This document shows positions 54,101 to 64,000 of a stretch of 64,000 bases of DNA, in pieces (position 1 is the stretch's first letter; each line of letters starts with the position of its first letter). The DNA is from Larus michahellis. Its lineage: Eukaryota; Chordata; Aves; Charadriiformes; Laridae. The stretch covers positions 10,734,711 through 10,798,710 of the forward strand of contig NC_133910.1 in NCBI RefSeq assembly GCF_964199755.1. The letters are read 5' to 3'. The notes below the pieces were generated by a model that saw only the letters and a program-made list of their open reading frames with translations, searched no databases and had not been told where the DNA came from. Both the position numbers and the translations under genes were made by a program.

Positions 54101-57100
54101 CGGTTAAGTCTCTGTAAAATGTATATTCTCGGTTTGTTGGAAGTACTTGGCAAGGACTCTAAAAACCAGCTGCATTTCAGTTAAGGTCTTCTCAGCTCAA
54201 GGGGATGGTACCGAGTAGTCATGGGAGCAAGACAGCTGTCCTGTTCCAAGACTTAACGTTTTGCTTTTCATAACGTTTCTCATTGCATTGCCATGATATA
54301 ACAAATGCTGTTGCGTTTATCAGCTTCATTGCTGAGTATTTTCTGTAAGGCTGCTGTAGACACACTTAAAATGAAACCTCCACAGGATATAAGAAACAGC
54401 ATATTCTGTATAACTGGACACCTCAGAGTTATAGCTCTATTTTTAATTATGATAAACAGACATTCAAAGCACTTCCCATCACTTCTGATCTTGGCAGAAA
54501 AAAATATTCCCCCCACCTTCTGGTTTGTGACAATTTCTTTTCAAAGTTCTGACAGTCGTCTTCAAGCTTTTCCTTTTCTTTATGCAAAGACTCGATATTA
54601 TTTTGCAAAGCGCGCATTTGAGAAACCAGATGTTCATTTTCCTGACGGTCTTTCTCAAGTAGTTGTTCCTGCCAATCTACTTCCCCTTGCTGACACTGAA
54701 ATAATCTCTGAATATTCTCCAATTTTAACTTCTCCTACAAAAGAAGGCATTGTGAACAACGCACTTATACAGTCAAGGAGTAGAACGAGTTACTAACAAC
54801 TGTAGCTGCAGCAGTTTAAAAACCTTTCATTCACAGAGATCATACGCAGGGCAAGAGAACCCTCTACAACTACCGCATTCTAACAGGGATACCTGCTTAA
54901 AGTGCCAGTTAATTTGAGTGTATTTATTATGATAATTAAGAGCACGAGGACTGGAAGACAGGGGTGCAACTCTTTGTTCCATCGTAGTTTAACCACCATG
55001 TTTCCCCCCATCTGTAAGGGCAGGGCATTCCTTCACCGCAGGGATTTGGAAAGAACCACCACTTCAAGGGCTGCGAGATGCTCAGGTAACGCAGTAAGGT
55101 GACCACTTAGAGTGTGGTAACAGAAAGGTACCAAGCGTATCAATTAGTCCCTTCTTTTCCCTGTCCTTCACAGAAAGAGTACAGAGAGAAGAGGTAAAGT
55201 CTTTTAAAAGCAGCAGGTGATATCTGCTTACATATGCTTATAAATGCTGTCTTAGCAAACACATGTTAGATTTTCTGGAATTGCACAGCTGAGTAAAGGC
55301 GGGCTGTCCCGGCCTCTGACCTAACAACCCTGCAGCTGCGATGAGACCGCCAAAGGGATGCTGCTGATCTCTGCCCACTAGTAGCAAAGTTGAGTGTCTG
55401 TCTGTGTCAAAAAGAGAAGAGACTAGCTGAGCTAAAATACCTTTTCAATGGCAGAGAAGATCATTCAGCCGAGTTAAGCTGTCTTCCATACTTACTCTTT
55501 GCAAGTGAGGACACAAACAGAATCCAGATAAAAAGACTCTGGTAGCTAACGCTGAGAAAACAGCCACAGAAGAGCTTTCCGGTTTTTGCCCTCTCTCCAT
55601 CATATGCACAAAAAAAATCCCATTATTTTAAAGGGCATGAGCTGCAATCAGGCTAGAAACTGATTGATTTAGAAGTGTAGGGACTCTGTTACCCAGAACT
55701 TAACAGAAGCACTGAATATGCAGAGCTCTTCTTCCAGTTACTGTATCAGCTACAGAAGACATACTTACTTCTAGAATTGCAGCCTGAATCTTTTCTAGCT
55801 CATTGACCTTTTGGTCATGCTGTAGTTTCAAACCTTCAAGTTCATTATTTTCAAGCTCCAGGTTTTCCAGAACATGTTTCAGTTCTAGGTAAGATGCAAA
55901 AAATAAAATAAAATCAAAGGTTATTACAAGCACATTAAATGCATTCTATTGGCAAAAAAAAGACACCAAGGAAAAATTAAGAGATACTATATTGGTATCA
56001 TCCCCGTAAAAACTCTTCACGTTTCCAGTTGCTGTGTCAGACACACCAGGCGTTATTTCTGATGCTGTTCTACCAGCAAGTTGCAGGTCCTCAAGTCTCC
56101 TGCTCTTCCTGCTGCCTAGGGAGTAAGTCTGGGACAGAGTATCTGACTGATAAACAATGAAGGAAAATATTTCAGAAAAAGTACAACAGTTACAAACTGC
56201 CGCTGCTTATACTTCCCACAGTCTGACAAGATGTAACTGCTTGGAAGGAGATTCCTCCATTTCCCCACATCCCAGCGTTTAATTCTTCTGTGGATGTGGC
56301 ACAACTAGCTCATGTCTCCCAGCCACACACTGCTTGAGTGTGAACTTAACTGCGCAGTCCCAACAGCAGATTTGTTTACATTTCTCTCTGGCACAAAAAA
56401 CTCCCGTCCCAAATACAAAGCAGCGGCAAGCACTGCCTCAGCTTAAGCAGAGGGTATCTCGTCAGCTCTCCATAAACTACGAGAATTACAGGGAACTCCT
56501 CCTCGGCAGTTGTTCACAATGTTTAAAAAGGAGTGAGGAACAGAAGACTGCTGCGATGTACAACTACGAGCTCAGAGCGTCTTTCCAATCCACACAAAAT
56601 ACTATCTAGCAGAGCCAGGGACATACCTATCTTATGCCTGGTAATTTGCCCAAGTATTCCTTGAAGATTTTCTTCCTCTTTTCCAATATCCTTCTTTATG
56701 ATCAAAAGCTGTGCTCTCTTCTCATTGATCTGGACATCTAGTTCTTTCCTCTCAGCATTAAGCTCTTCCAGAAGTAGTTTTATTTCCTGTGGAAATACAT
56801 CAGTGTTACAAGGAATGCCATTATTTGCCATTTTAAATAAATTTTTCCTTTAAATGGAAGTTCCAAATATTTATAAAATTAAAGAAGTCTGTCACCAATA
56901 TTAGGGTCAATTTAATTACAGAGTTGATAGTTACAGTTAATGGTGTAACCAAACAAAAAATAGGGAATATTTGTATTAGTCTTGCTTGTTGACAGTTTAA
57001 AGTAGTGATCTTACAAATATTTTGATCTGCAAGTCTGACCAGAACACCATCATTCACGTGAACACTAGGTAGGCCTTAAAACAGGAAATCAGACGAGAAG

Positions 57101-60100
57101 CCCTCCCCAAATATAATGATCCTTGAAACTGTTTTTACTTCGGAAAGAAAAGAAGTACAGAATCCTTCCTAAGTCATGGGGACAGAGACAGACAGCTGAC
57201 GTACACCAGCTTTGTTCTGTTTTACGTACACTGATCAGACTGATTTGCTTTAGAAGCTCCTTGTCTCAGCAACTGTAAATCATTCACAGACCTCTATTTA
57301 ATATAATCTAGTTCTCAAGATACCAATTCTCTAAGTATTACTGGAACTAGGGAGTTCTACTTCTTATTTGTCCTTCTGGACCAAGGTCTTAGCTACGCAA
57401 AACTGTAAACTTGCTTGTTCTGTTTTTCAGTGGGTTTTGGGAGGTTCTAGGAAGCAAAACTGATTTTGTGGAAACTTTATGGGATGTTTTTGATATTTCT
57501 ATTCTTTTGCTTTTCTTCAGAGATATAATGAATTGAAAACTCATTTGGAAAAGTTACTCTTATTTGGCGCAGCTTTTCATTTGCTTCAGTCTCTCCGTCT
57601 CGAAGAGCTTCTTTGAGGTCACCTTTCTTTTGAGAAATACAGTCTTGAAGGACACGGAGCTCTTCTCTTCTTTGATTTAACTGTTGCTCCAGAAACAAGA
57701 GCTCTCGTTGCTGAGCAGTCATCTACAATGCAGAATTTCAAAGGAAGAAGTATCTGAAGGCTTTTATTTTTGTAGCTACACACATACACAAGAACAAGCG
57801 CAGTACGCTCTTCCCTGCCAGAGATTCATCCGAACTGCGTAACACAAAGATCCCATCAGAGCAATGAGCTTCGTTTGTTAAACCCGTATAATATAATTAA
57901 TACTAAAGACTAAGTTCTGATCTGGACAGTGCAGTCCTGTACCTCAGAGGGGTAAGTGTCTCATTCTGAAATGCAGTTAAGACTTGTCATAGAGAATGCA
58001 GTAACGCTTATTACACAGAAATGCCAGGGAGACTGGAATCATTCTCAATTATGAGACAAAACAAGGAGAATTTGAATTAACAACATTAAAATAAACTTAA
58101 GAATTAAATTCTTCAGAGAAGGCAGTTCAGAACCTTAGACTCTTCTCAGCTTTCAGTTACCTCAAAAATAACAAAATTGATAGTCCAGAGTTAGTAAGAC
58201 AAGCCTTACTTGATCTTTTAATCTTTCCAGTTCAGTTTTCTTGCCTTGAAGGTGGTTTTCTGCTTCTTTAAGGATCTGGAGGTGATGTTCTTCATTACCT
58301 TTTGCAACTTCAACATCTCCTTGAAGTTTCTGAAGACTGACAGGGAGAATAAAAACATGAGTCAGAAGAAACAAGAACGCCTCAGGCAGTAACTTATTGG
58401 AGGAGGACATCTTTATTTTATCTAATAGTTTACAGTAAATTGAAAACACTTACCTTTCAGTTAGCATTCCTATTTTCTGGTTTAATGACTGGAACTCAGA
58501 GTCTCTTGCAGACAGCATTTTGTTGATTTCCTTCAAAATACTTTCTTGTTCCCTCTTATGCTGTTCTAAATCCTTTGTATCTGCCTGTAATAACCTAAAG
58601 AAGCATTTATGCCTTACATATTAACATTTTAACAGCCCTCCCTCTCCAAAAGCACTATCTTGATATTTCAAAGAATCTTGTTCTTCTCCTCATCCCCATT
58701 TGACAGGAATTCCCAGGAAGAGTGTACCTTAATTGCTGATCTGCTTTCACAAGTTTAATGGCCATTTCCTGAGCCCTTTGCTCCAGCTCCTTTGCCTCAG
58801 CTTCAGTACAGGATAAATGCTGTTTGGCATGATTGTACTTTTGAATGGTGTCTTTAGTCTAGAGCAAAAATTGAAGATTGAGACAATACATTCCCATCTT
58901 ATGCTTTCCACATCCATAACCTGCAGGTTAGCTGTCTAAAGATGCACTCCTCCTGCATTGAATATTCCACCTGAGCTTTCTCCCTTTGTATACCGTGAAG
59001 TACAACCTTTTCTTCTCTCTTGTCCAGAGCAGAAAAGCTTCCTCCTCTTTGGCAGACTGAAACATTTTCTTTTAGCACAGGTTACCCCAGGACTTGTTTT
59101 CAAATAGAAGCATTTTAAGAGGCTGCAGGTTATCCAAGTGAAAATAAGCTTACACAAACAAAAATTCTCTGCTTAAAACAATCTTAATGCAACACACAAA
59201 TCCTTCTGCACTTAAGAGTTACGGCTTTACTTACTTTCCCCCGTGTGCTCTCAAGTTCCACTTCAGCTTCTGAAAGTAGCCTGTCTGCCTCTCTAAGCTC
59301 TGCTCGTCGTTTCAGAAGTGTCTTCTCTATACACTCAATTTCATCTGCAATATCTTTGTGATGTTTAAGAGACTTTTCTAACTGCATTTCTGCAATAAGG
59401 TTGTCAGTATAGCCTTCAATAAAGTCCCTAAAAGATCAGGAAGAAAGACACGGAATTAAAATAAAAAATACCAGAGACCCCAAGCCTCCTGAAGTTCTAG
59501 TCCATTACACACACTATACAGACAGGAATATTAATCGTAACCAAATCAAAATTGACTTTTATTGGAAGAAATTTAGGTATTTCTACATGCTTACTTTCAA
59601 TGCATTCTAGTGCAATATTCTTACTTGCGTTTGTTATGGTTTTGAGCTGCTTTTCGTAGCTCTTCTACTTCACGTTCCAACTCTTCTCTTTCATGCAGAA
59701 GTTCTTCAACATTTTGATGCAATTTTTCCACCTCTTTTTTGCATTTATGCTCAGCTGCCTCTGACCATTTCTCTTTGTCTTTCCGAGACTTTAAATAATA
59801 CAGAGTGTCTTCTAGCCTTGAGACTTCGTTCTCCTACATACAGGAAACAGAACAACAAAATCAAGACCTATTTTCTATTTCAGTCCTCCTGAGACACAAG
59901 AGCAGCTACAGCTAGCAAAGGCTGGACTATTAGCACTGAAGACAGAGCATTCTTATCAGCAAGCTCTTGCAGATTCAAAACTTTCCTAGCAGAGACTTTT
60001 TTTTTTAAAAAAACAAACAAACACTGGACTAATCTAATCTGTGAAAATGAGCTTATGGTTTTTGCATTTTTTTTTTGAGAAAGCTATGTTAAAAGATGCT

Positions 60101-63100
60101 CCTAATCCATTCCTAAATCAGTTGCCCATGGTTAAACCTGCAGCTTACAGCTCTGTATCTTACCAAAGCATGATGTTCGGGCACATTGCAGTGAAGCACT
60201 CCAACAGGAATGAGTGGGACAGTGAAGTTTGGAGGAAGAGGGCCATAAACAACCGGGGCTCCCACAGGAGGTGGGCCATAGATGACAGATCCAGGAGCAA
60301 CTGAACCTCCGTTTGCTGATGCAGGAGGAGGGCCATAGACCACAGTTCCCTGAGGTACAGGGGCACCATCTGGAAGGACTGTGTAAATAACTGTACCCGG
60401 TGGTGGTACAAAAGGAGGCTCTTTGGGAACACGAGTTTCTTCATTTCCTTCACTATCTTCTTTCGTTCTCCTATCTTTACCAAAAGAAAGAAAGAAAAAT
60501 TAAGTTATTTTTAATCACTTTTACTGAAAAAGATATTATGCAAATGCACATTTTAAAATAACACACCTTTTATGTAATATACAAAAATCTATAACCACTA
60601 CTTAAATTGAATAATGAGTTCAACAGTAATAAACATTTGGAATTCATTCATGCACATCAAAAATATTCACTATGAACTCTAAGCAAGTCCATCTTTAGGA
60701 TGCTCCTAAACATTCTGAAAGCGTGAGACTGACTTACCTTTACCAGAATTTGTTTCGTACAACCTATTTCTGACTGGTGAATAAACCCAACATCCTCCTT
60801 GAGCAGGCAAGTCTTCCTTCCTGCTCTGCCTGTCCTGGCCACCCCCTTTTCTGGGGGAAAATGTGCCAGAACACAGTAAACAAACTCCAGAATCCTTTGT
60901 GCTGCGGGAAACAGGAGTTGAAGCCTAAAGAAAAAATAATATGCGTTAATCTAGAAATAACAAATCATGTAAAATAAGTTTTGTTGTAGACATTCCAAAG
61001 CACTGATTTTTCACGAACAGGCTATACATACTCTGCTTGCACTTCAAAGAAGTGCTTTAAAGAGAACACTGAATATGTTTTAACAGTATTTCTCTTAAAT
61101 TCAGACAAACACTGTTTTGCAATAAACGTATGCCTGTAATGTCCTCTTTTAAACCTTTACCTAAATGGATTTACAGTACTGCATTTTGAATAGTTGTCTA
61201 AAACAACTAGAATCCTGTTACTACACAGTAATAAGCTTTATCGGGGAACATTTGTGCATATGTTCTTTCTGTATTTCTCTTATATGCCAGCCAGTACTTT
61301 TTAAGTTCCTCCCAGACCTAGCAGTTTTATAATGGACTTTCGCGTATTAAATTGCTTCCCACATAACAGGATTTCTATTTCTGACCTGTGATGATGGCAT
61401 GTAATACCAGTATCCCCTTCTTTTCAATGGATCTGCTATGCTGGTGATGTAATCATTCTGGTGCGAAAGCACATTTTTGAGCGCTGCAATTTCATCTTGT
61501 AAGTTGTCAATTTCATCTTTGTTGCCTGTAAATTAATCACAGTTTTACAGAACTATAAGGCAAATAATAGTCCTGAAGCACGGTGATTTAAGGACTGAAT
61601 GTATCCTGTATAAAGCTGTACAGGAAGGTATCCTGAACAGTTTATTCTCCTGGAATAAGCCTCTAGAGCTCTGAAGAGCTTCTCAGATCAAACAGCGAGA
61701 AACATGGAGAAGGAAGTGAAGTCTTATGCACCCATGCTTATTTGCAAGAAATGGAGAGAAATGGAGAGAAATGAGAGCTTACCTGTCCTGATGTTATCCA
61801 ACAACCATCTTAAACGGTCAATTTCTGCTTTTTGTTGCTCCATAACTTCATTTAATTTATCAATTTCAAACTTTTGAGAGCTTAATGCAACAGTCTTCTC
61901 ACCAGCTTTCTCCATTTCAAGCTGAAACTGTTTAAAATATAAGTTTAAATCATAGCAAAGCACTTCAGTTTAAATTAGACTGTGTTAAAACTTTTTCAAA
62001 CATGCCCATCTGTCCCTACAAAAATGCTCATTCAGCAAAACACATGTACCATTTTGATGCAACAAAATTCTTCTTCCTATCCCCTCATACGGCTAAGACT
62101 TACAGACACAGCCACATAAAGGCATTTAAGTGAACAGGTGATAGTTTTTCTTAAAATTCAGCTATTCTAGTCAGTGAGGTTTTAATTTTGTTCTTTGTCA
62201 TACGTCAGGGGAGGGAAGAGCACTGTGACTAGGGAAAGCCTGAGGAAAAAAGGTATGGCAGACACCTTTAAATATGGCATTTTCAGAAACTTACTGAAGC
62301 AATATATTGGTATTTTATCCTAACAGAAAGCAAACAGATCTGCAACCTACTTGTTCTTCCTTCTCTTTGAGGAGTTGTTGTAAGAATTCTATTTCTGCTT
62401 CTGCTCTGGCAAGATCCCGAGCTGCACGAGCTGCCTCAGCACAGAACTCTTCGGCTTCCTCAATCTCCTAAAATTGAAATTTTAGTTTGAGCTTTAGTTT
62501 GCAAGAATACTTACAATCTTGCAGATGTCTCCTTCAGCTTTGTGAAAAGCTGACTAATAAGAAGCATCAGCACTTGTCTGTTCTGGAATCCCAGGCAAAG
62601 TTTATGTAAATTTAACTTCTTTTTTAACTTTACGGTATTTCTACCGAGGAGATGTTAGAATGTAGCCAAAAATGGTTCCCAGTTTTAAAAGCTTGAAACG
62701 TAAGAACAAACTTCCATAGTCCCTTCTTTTTGCTATCTTACGTAACAATGTATTATCTATTAGTTAACTTTCAGTTAATAAGAGATTAAACGTGCCTCTC
62801 CCTAACCTTCTAACACATGGCAAGAACACCTCTCCATACCCAAATTTACTCAAGCATTTATCTACTGTATTTCAAGAAGAGACTGTCCAAAGCAAGAGCG
62901 GTGCAGCAGGACAGTTCAGAATAAAGCTTTGAAGCTGAATTTAAAAGATGTCACCGGGACTGCTCCCATTATGATGGCATGAGAAAGCAGTACTCATATA
63001 GAAGCAATAATTATCAATGTTGTTTTACCTCAGCTCGTTCCTGATTAATTCTGAGAACAGTCCCATGAAGAGCCTTTAGCTGATTTTTAGCAATGGAGAG

Positions 63101-64000
63101 CTCTGTGGCTGCCAGTTTATCTGAAGTGATGATTGCTCTCTTTAATTCCTTCAGTTCTTTATCTAGACTGACAAATTGCATTTGTGCCCTGGCATCTTCT
63201 ATTTTTTTCTGAAACCAGGAAAACAATAGGTTTTACAGGTTTTAAGTAAAAATCAGCACAGAAGAAAAGACTTTCTGTTGATATGACTTTTTTCACCCAT
63301 ACATATGCCATTTTGTATTGCATACATAAGAGTAACCTAAAAAAACTAAAGCAGGGACAACCAATAAAATTTAAGGAAAAGAAAGACGTTACATTTAACC
63401 TCTGTGTTCCCTCCCGTATTTGATCTATCTTAGAAAGCAAAATAATTCATAAGTTTTTGAATCTTCTTTTTCAGGAGAAAACACAGTCCCTGGAATTATT
63501 CTTACTCATTCCTACCCTTTTCTCTAAATCTTCCAGTTGAGCAAGAATAGTTTCTTTCTCTTCATCTGCCTCTTGGAGCTGTTGATCAGCAAGGCCCTGA
63601 ATTTCTTCCATGCTCTTTATTTTTTCATGTAAATGCTGAATTTCATTCTCTAACTGATGGACCTGATTCTTATTCTGCCTGTTTTCAGCTTTAACCTGTA
63701 AGTGAAATAAGTTAGAATCAGTAGCCAGAAATATCTTTTTTTTCAACCAAAAGCCACCCTATTTTAATGATTTAAAGAAACAACTTTTTAGCAAGTGTAG
63801 TCACCAGCAGCCAGAAAAGAAAGGAAAAAGAACTGCTTTGCCACCGCGACTATTACGTTTTAAAAGTGCCTGAGTTATTTTGGTAGTGGTATGTATAGTG
63901 ATTTTTTGAGGTGATTACTAGCAATATTTTTGTACCTATAATTAAATCATTGCTGCCTCCAAGACGTATCATTGAGTCTAAATTCTAATTCAGCAAATAA
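47165..64000 (-). CDS. CNTRL: Centriolin (CEP110), 3' part of gene (partial; 5' exons off the right edge)
   Basis: Centriolin is a large coiled-coil scaffold of the mother centriole's subdistal appendages and of the midbody, needed for late cytokinesis and centrosome function. It is also a fusion partner of FGFR1 in 8p11 myeloproliferative disease. Twenty-six minus-strand coding exons between 63695 and 48070 join in unbroken phase to 1,455 residues plus stop, against about 2,325 in human, so roughly the first third of the protein is missing. The order and sequence of segments follow human centriolin throughout, from NRQNKNQVHQLENEIQHLHE to DEQWRGEALREKLQHREDRL and AQLRQCMSKQVEVLI. Nearly everything is heptad coiled coil. 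The exception is residues 255-420 of this fragment, a Pro/Gly-rich segment with three YGP(P/L)P repeats. The 3' UTR runs to about 47,165. The last 31 residues do not resemble the human C-terminus. Confidence 0.96.
47182..47187 (-). terminator. CNTRL: CNTRL poly(A) signal
   Basis: AATAAA on the minus strand (TTTATT on plus), about 0.9 kb after the proposed CNTRL stop codon. It is the first such hexamer found downstream of the stop. Confidence 0.6.
48490..48693 (-). CDS. CNTRL: CNTRL coding exon (1357-1424)
   Basis: AQLRQCMSKQVEVLIRGKQQ and TLHSLQRQVDALDDLVSSTS match the human C-terminal region closely. After SLVSLRETLNLTKTQ comes the donor CAG|GTAAGG. Acceptor TTCAG|GCCCAG. Confidence 0.95.
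49242..49304 (-). CDS. CNTRL: CNTRL coding exon (1336-1356)
   Basis: A 63-nt exon encoding DEQWRGEALREKLQHREDRL plus Lys, almost identical to human DEHWRGEALREKLRHREDRL. Acceptor AAAAG|GATGAA, donor AAG|GTGACA. Confidence 0.95.
49401..49676 (-). CDS. CNTRL: CNTRL coding exon (1244-1335)
   Basis: VKTPNDLEKRQREMENTATL, then a polar Ser/Glu-rich middle with little coiled-coil character, then EEKLDFSKVLLM, matching human EEKLNFSQVHIM. Acceptor ATGTAG|GTTAAA, donor ATG|GTAAAA. Confidence 0.9.
50803..50958 (-). CDS. CNTRL: CNTRL coding exon (1192-1243), hidden short exon
   Basis: Found by eye. EQKRGNTCLQ then AAEQVARGNSERAKHLGKDI aligns with human EQKQENSCIQ and IELVAQDNHERARRLMKEL. Acceptor TTCCTAG|GAACAA. 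The donor is uncertain: CAG|GTGGTT is the only phase-0 choice I see before an in-frame TGA, and it adds LWWSGQTQ, which replaces the human LKKQMANQ. It diverges more than its neighbours. Confidence 0.75.
51259..51464 (-). CDS. CNTRL: CNTRL coding exon (1123-1191)
   Basis: HQVSEKELQLQKKDREIQSL then DQIASERKKAEKQILSLKAA, matching human NQFLTERKKAEKQVASLKEA. Acceptor TTACAG|AACATC, donor CAC|GTAAGT. Confidence 0.94.
51777..52002 (-). CDS. CNTRL: CNTRL coding exon (1048-1122)
   Basis: LLEKELTDKQKKLEQAIAKL, matching human QLEKELTDQKSKLDQVLSKV. Acceptor GGCAG|ATTCTT, donor AGCA|GTAAGA. Confidence 0.93.
52853..52908. repeat. Imperfect tandem (T)TTCTTAAAG repeat
   Basis: Five degenerate copies of TTCTTAAAG or TTTAAAG spaced by 2-4 bases in a CNTRL intron. 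Confidence 0.6.
52998..53186 (-). CDS. CNTRL: CNTRL coding exon (985-1047)
   Basis: DLKNNTRRQDELLREQAALK then LQQLQKEIEEKETELAKQEA. Acceptor TTGCAG|GATTTG, donor GCG|GTAATG. Confidence 0.93.
53615..53688 (-). CDS. CNTRL: CNTRL coding exon (960-984)
   Basis: Short exon of 74 nt reading KKEELETLKGELNYSRQQLQ. The acceptor TTCTAG is followed directly by seven adenines. Donor CAG|GTTAGT. Confidence 0.9.
53954..54111 (-). CDS. CNTRL: CNTRL coding exon (907-959)
   Basis: VEKLELDVKNLQQEVHLLNK, matching human LEKLELNVRKLQQELDQLNR. Acceptor TTACAG|AGACTT, donor CAAG|GTAAAG. Confidence 0.93.
54517..54734 (-). CDS. CNTRL: CNTRL coding exon (835-906)
   Basis: ENIQRLFQCQQGEVDWQEQL then ENEHLVSQMRALQNNIESLH. 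Acceptor TTGTAG|GAGAAG, donor AGAAG|GTGGGG, which is a weaker donor than its neighbours. Confidence 0.92.
55769..55884 (-). CDS. CNTRL: CNTRL coding exon (796-834)
   Basis: LENNELEGLKLQHDQKVNEL, very close to human LENHELQGLKLQHDQRVSEL. Acceptor ACCTAG|AACTG, donor GAA|GTAAGT. Confidence 0.94.
56627..56786 (-). CDS. CNTRL: CNTRL coding exon (743-795)
   Basis: LLLEELNAERKELDVQINEK, matching human SLLEELSFQKGELNVQISER. Acceptor CCACAG|GAAATA, donor ATAG|GTATGT. Confidence 0.93.
57558..57722 (-). CDS. CNTRL: CNTRL coding exon (688-742)
   Basis: MTAQQRELLFLEQQLNQRRE then LKEALRDGETEANEKLRQIR. The leading Met is internal, not a start. Acceptor TTGTAG|ATGACT, donor AGA|GTAACT. Confidence 0.93.
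58210..58336 (-). CDS. CNTRL: CNTRL coding exon (645-687)
   Basis: SLQKLQGDVEVAKGNEEHHL with LKEAENHLQGKKTELERLK. Acceptor TGTCAG|TCTTC, donor CAA|GTAAGG. Confidence 0.93.
58454..58594 (-). CDS. CNTRL: CNTRL coding exon (598-644)
   Basis: LLQADTKDLEQHKREQESIL then SARDSEFQSLNQKIGMLTE. Acceptor CTTTAGG with the exon starting at G 58594, donor GAAAG|GTAAGT. Confidence 0.92.
58728..58858 (-). CDS. CNTRL: CNTRL coding exon (555-597)
   Basis: TKDTIQKYNHAKQHLSCTEA to LVKADQQL. Acceptor CTCTAG|ACTAAA, donor TTAAG|GTACAC. Confidence 0.92.
59235..59427 (-). CDS. CNTRL: CNTRL coding exon (490-554)
   Basis: KDFIEGYTDNLIAEMQLEKS and IECIEKTLLKRRAELREADR, the most conserved coiled-coil piece against human. 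Acceptor TTTTAG|GGACT, donor AAA|GTAAGT. Confidence 0.95.
59625..59833 (-). CDS. CNTRL: CNTRL coding exon (421-489)
   Basis: ENEVSRLEDTLYYLKSRK resumes the coiled coil directly after the proline-rich exon. Acceptor ATGTAG|GAGAAC, donor CGCAA|GTAAGA. Confidence 0.93.
60164..60474 (-). CDS. CNTRL: CNTRL coding exon (317-420), proline-rich YGPPP repeats
   Basis: Acidic start (KEDSEGNEE), then EPPFVPPPGTVIYTVLPDG and three repeats: GTVVYGPPP, GSVIYGPPP and APVVYGPLP. It ends VGVLHCNVPEHHAL. Human has the same plan (MVYGPPPPNFSIPFIP). The repeats are candidates for WW/SH3-type ligand sites, which is inference. Acceptor GTAAAG|ATAGG, donor TTG|GTAAGA. Confidence 0.95.
60738..60924 (-). CDS. CNTRL: CNTRL coding exon (255-316), low-complexity linker
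   Basis: ASTPVSRSTKDSGV, then a basic/polar stretch and GCWVYSPVRNRLYE, corresponding to human SGYWVYSPIRSGLHK. Not coiled coil. Acceptor CTTTAG|GCTTC, donor AAAG|GTAAGT. Confidence 0.92.
61386..61525 (-). CDS. CNTRL: CNTRL coding exon (208-254)
   Basis: Ends the coiled coil and enters the aromatic motif HQNDYITSIADPLKRRGYWY, nearly the same as human. Acceptor TTACAG|GCAAC, donor CAG|GTCAGA. Confidence 0.93.
61783..61927 (-). CDS. CNTRL: CNTRL coding exon (160-208)
   Basis: FQLEMEKAGEK and IDKLNEVMEQQKAEIDRL, coiled coil. Acceptor AACAG|TTTCAG, donor ACAG|GTAAGC. Ends with one base of Gly208. Confidence 0.94.
62351..62467 (-). CDS. CNTRL: CNTRL coding exon (121-159)
   Basis: Contains AARDLARAEAEIEFLQQLL, matching human AARDLTRAEAEIELLQNLL. 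Too short to appear as a long ORF. Acceptor TTTTAG|GAGATT, donor CAA|GTAGGT. Confidence 0.92.
63029..63208 (-). CDS. CNTRL: CNTRL coding exon (61-120)
   Basis: KKIEDARAQMQFVSLDKEL to LHGTVLRINQERAE, 60 codons, phase 0. Acceptor TTTCAG|AAAAAA, donor GAG|GTAAAA. Confidence 0.94.
63516..63695 (-). CDS. CNTRL: CNTRL coding exon (fragment residues 1-60)
   Basis: VKAENRQNKNQVHQLENEI... with IQGLADQQLQEADEEKE, a coiled coil. Acceptor TTACAG|GTTAAA, donor AGG|GTAGGA, phase 0. No further upstream exon is visible between 63,696 and 64,000. Confidence 0.94.
63696..64000 (-). other. CNTRL intron at the right edge
   Basis: No exon or repeat seen. The upstream CNTRL exons, including the N-terminal leucine-rich repeats, lie beyond the window. 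Confidence 0.6.

Larger units (their letters stand above)
48166..63515 (-). other. CNTRL: CNTRL introns
   Basis: All gaps between the listed exons are GT-AG introns, the longest about 1.3 kb (49,677-50,802 including repeats-free DNA; 52,003-52,997; 54,735-55,768; 55,885-56,626). They contain a short imperfect TTCTTAAAG repeat (52,853-52,908), a GAA tract (52,312-52,328) and nothing else I recognise. Confidence 0.75.

Overview
This is vertebrate nuclear DNA, most likely from a bird (at least a sauropsid). The genes are spliced with GT-AG introns. They sit in the order gelsolin (GSN, minus strand), RAB14 (plus strand), centriolin (CNTRL, minus strand), which is the GSN-RAB14-CNTRL synteny block known from human 9q33. 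The introns are very short by mammalian standards: about 1,455 codons of CNTRL fit into 16 kb. I saw no bacterial, viral or recognisable LINE/LTR coding sequence.

Layout. 1-20.4 kb: the 5' part of GSN on the minus strand. Seven coding exons (542-5475) encode residues 1-324 of the cytoplasmic form (domains G1, G2 and the start of G3). The 3' part of the gene lies off the left edge. A GC-rich CpG island at about 19.6-20.45 kb is the likely housekeeping promoter, with two candidate non-coding first exons. A separate small exon at 6674-6760 encodes a signal-peptide-like 29-residue leader that splices in frame to the shared exon, so it is a good candidate for the secreted (plasma) isoform start. 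20.45-28.7 kb: AT-rich intergenic DNA with no gene I can support, although GSN and RAB14 are divergently transcribed across it. 28.7-46.3 kb: complete RAB14, with a CpG-island promoter, a non-coding exon 1 carrying a possible 11-codon uORF, an 8.5 kb intron 1 holding a perfect 16-bp minisatellite, seven coding exons (215 residues) and a long 3' UTR with at least two poly(A) signals. 46.3-47.2 kb: the tail-to-tail gap between RAB14 and CNTRL, which contains an unexplained open frame on the minus strand. 47.2-63.7 kb: the 3' part of CNTRL on the minus strand, 26 coding exons in continuous phase (1,455 residues plus stop), almost all coiled coil except for a proline-rich YGPPP segment. Its 5' exons lie off the right edge.

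The three genes are not a functional operon. GSN severs and caps actin, RAB14 is a Golgi/endosome Rab GTPase, and CNTRL is a maternal-centriole and midbody scaffold. Their proximity is conserved vertebrate synteny.

Main points for a second look: the candidate secreted-GSN leader exon, the 26-copy identical 16-bp array in RAB14 intron 1, phased MYB-like repeats beside a CTCF-like core at the GSN promoter, the divergent CNTRL C-terminus, and the minus-strand open frame in the RAB14/CNTRL gap. All exon boundaries were read by eye from splice consensus, phase and remembered human protein sequences. No alignment was run.
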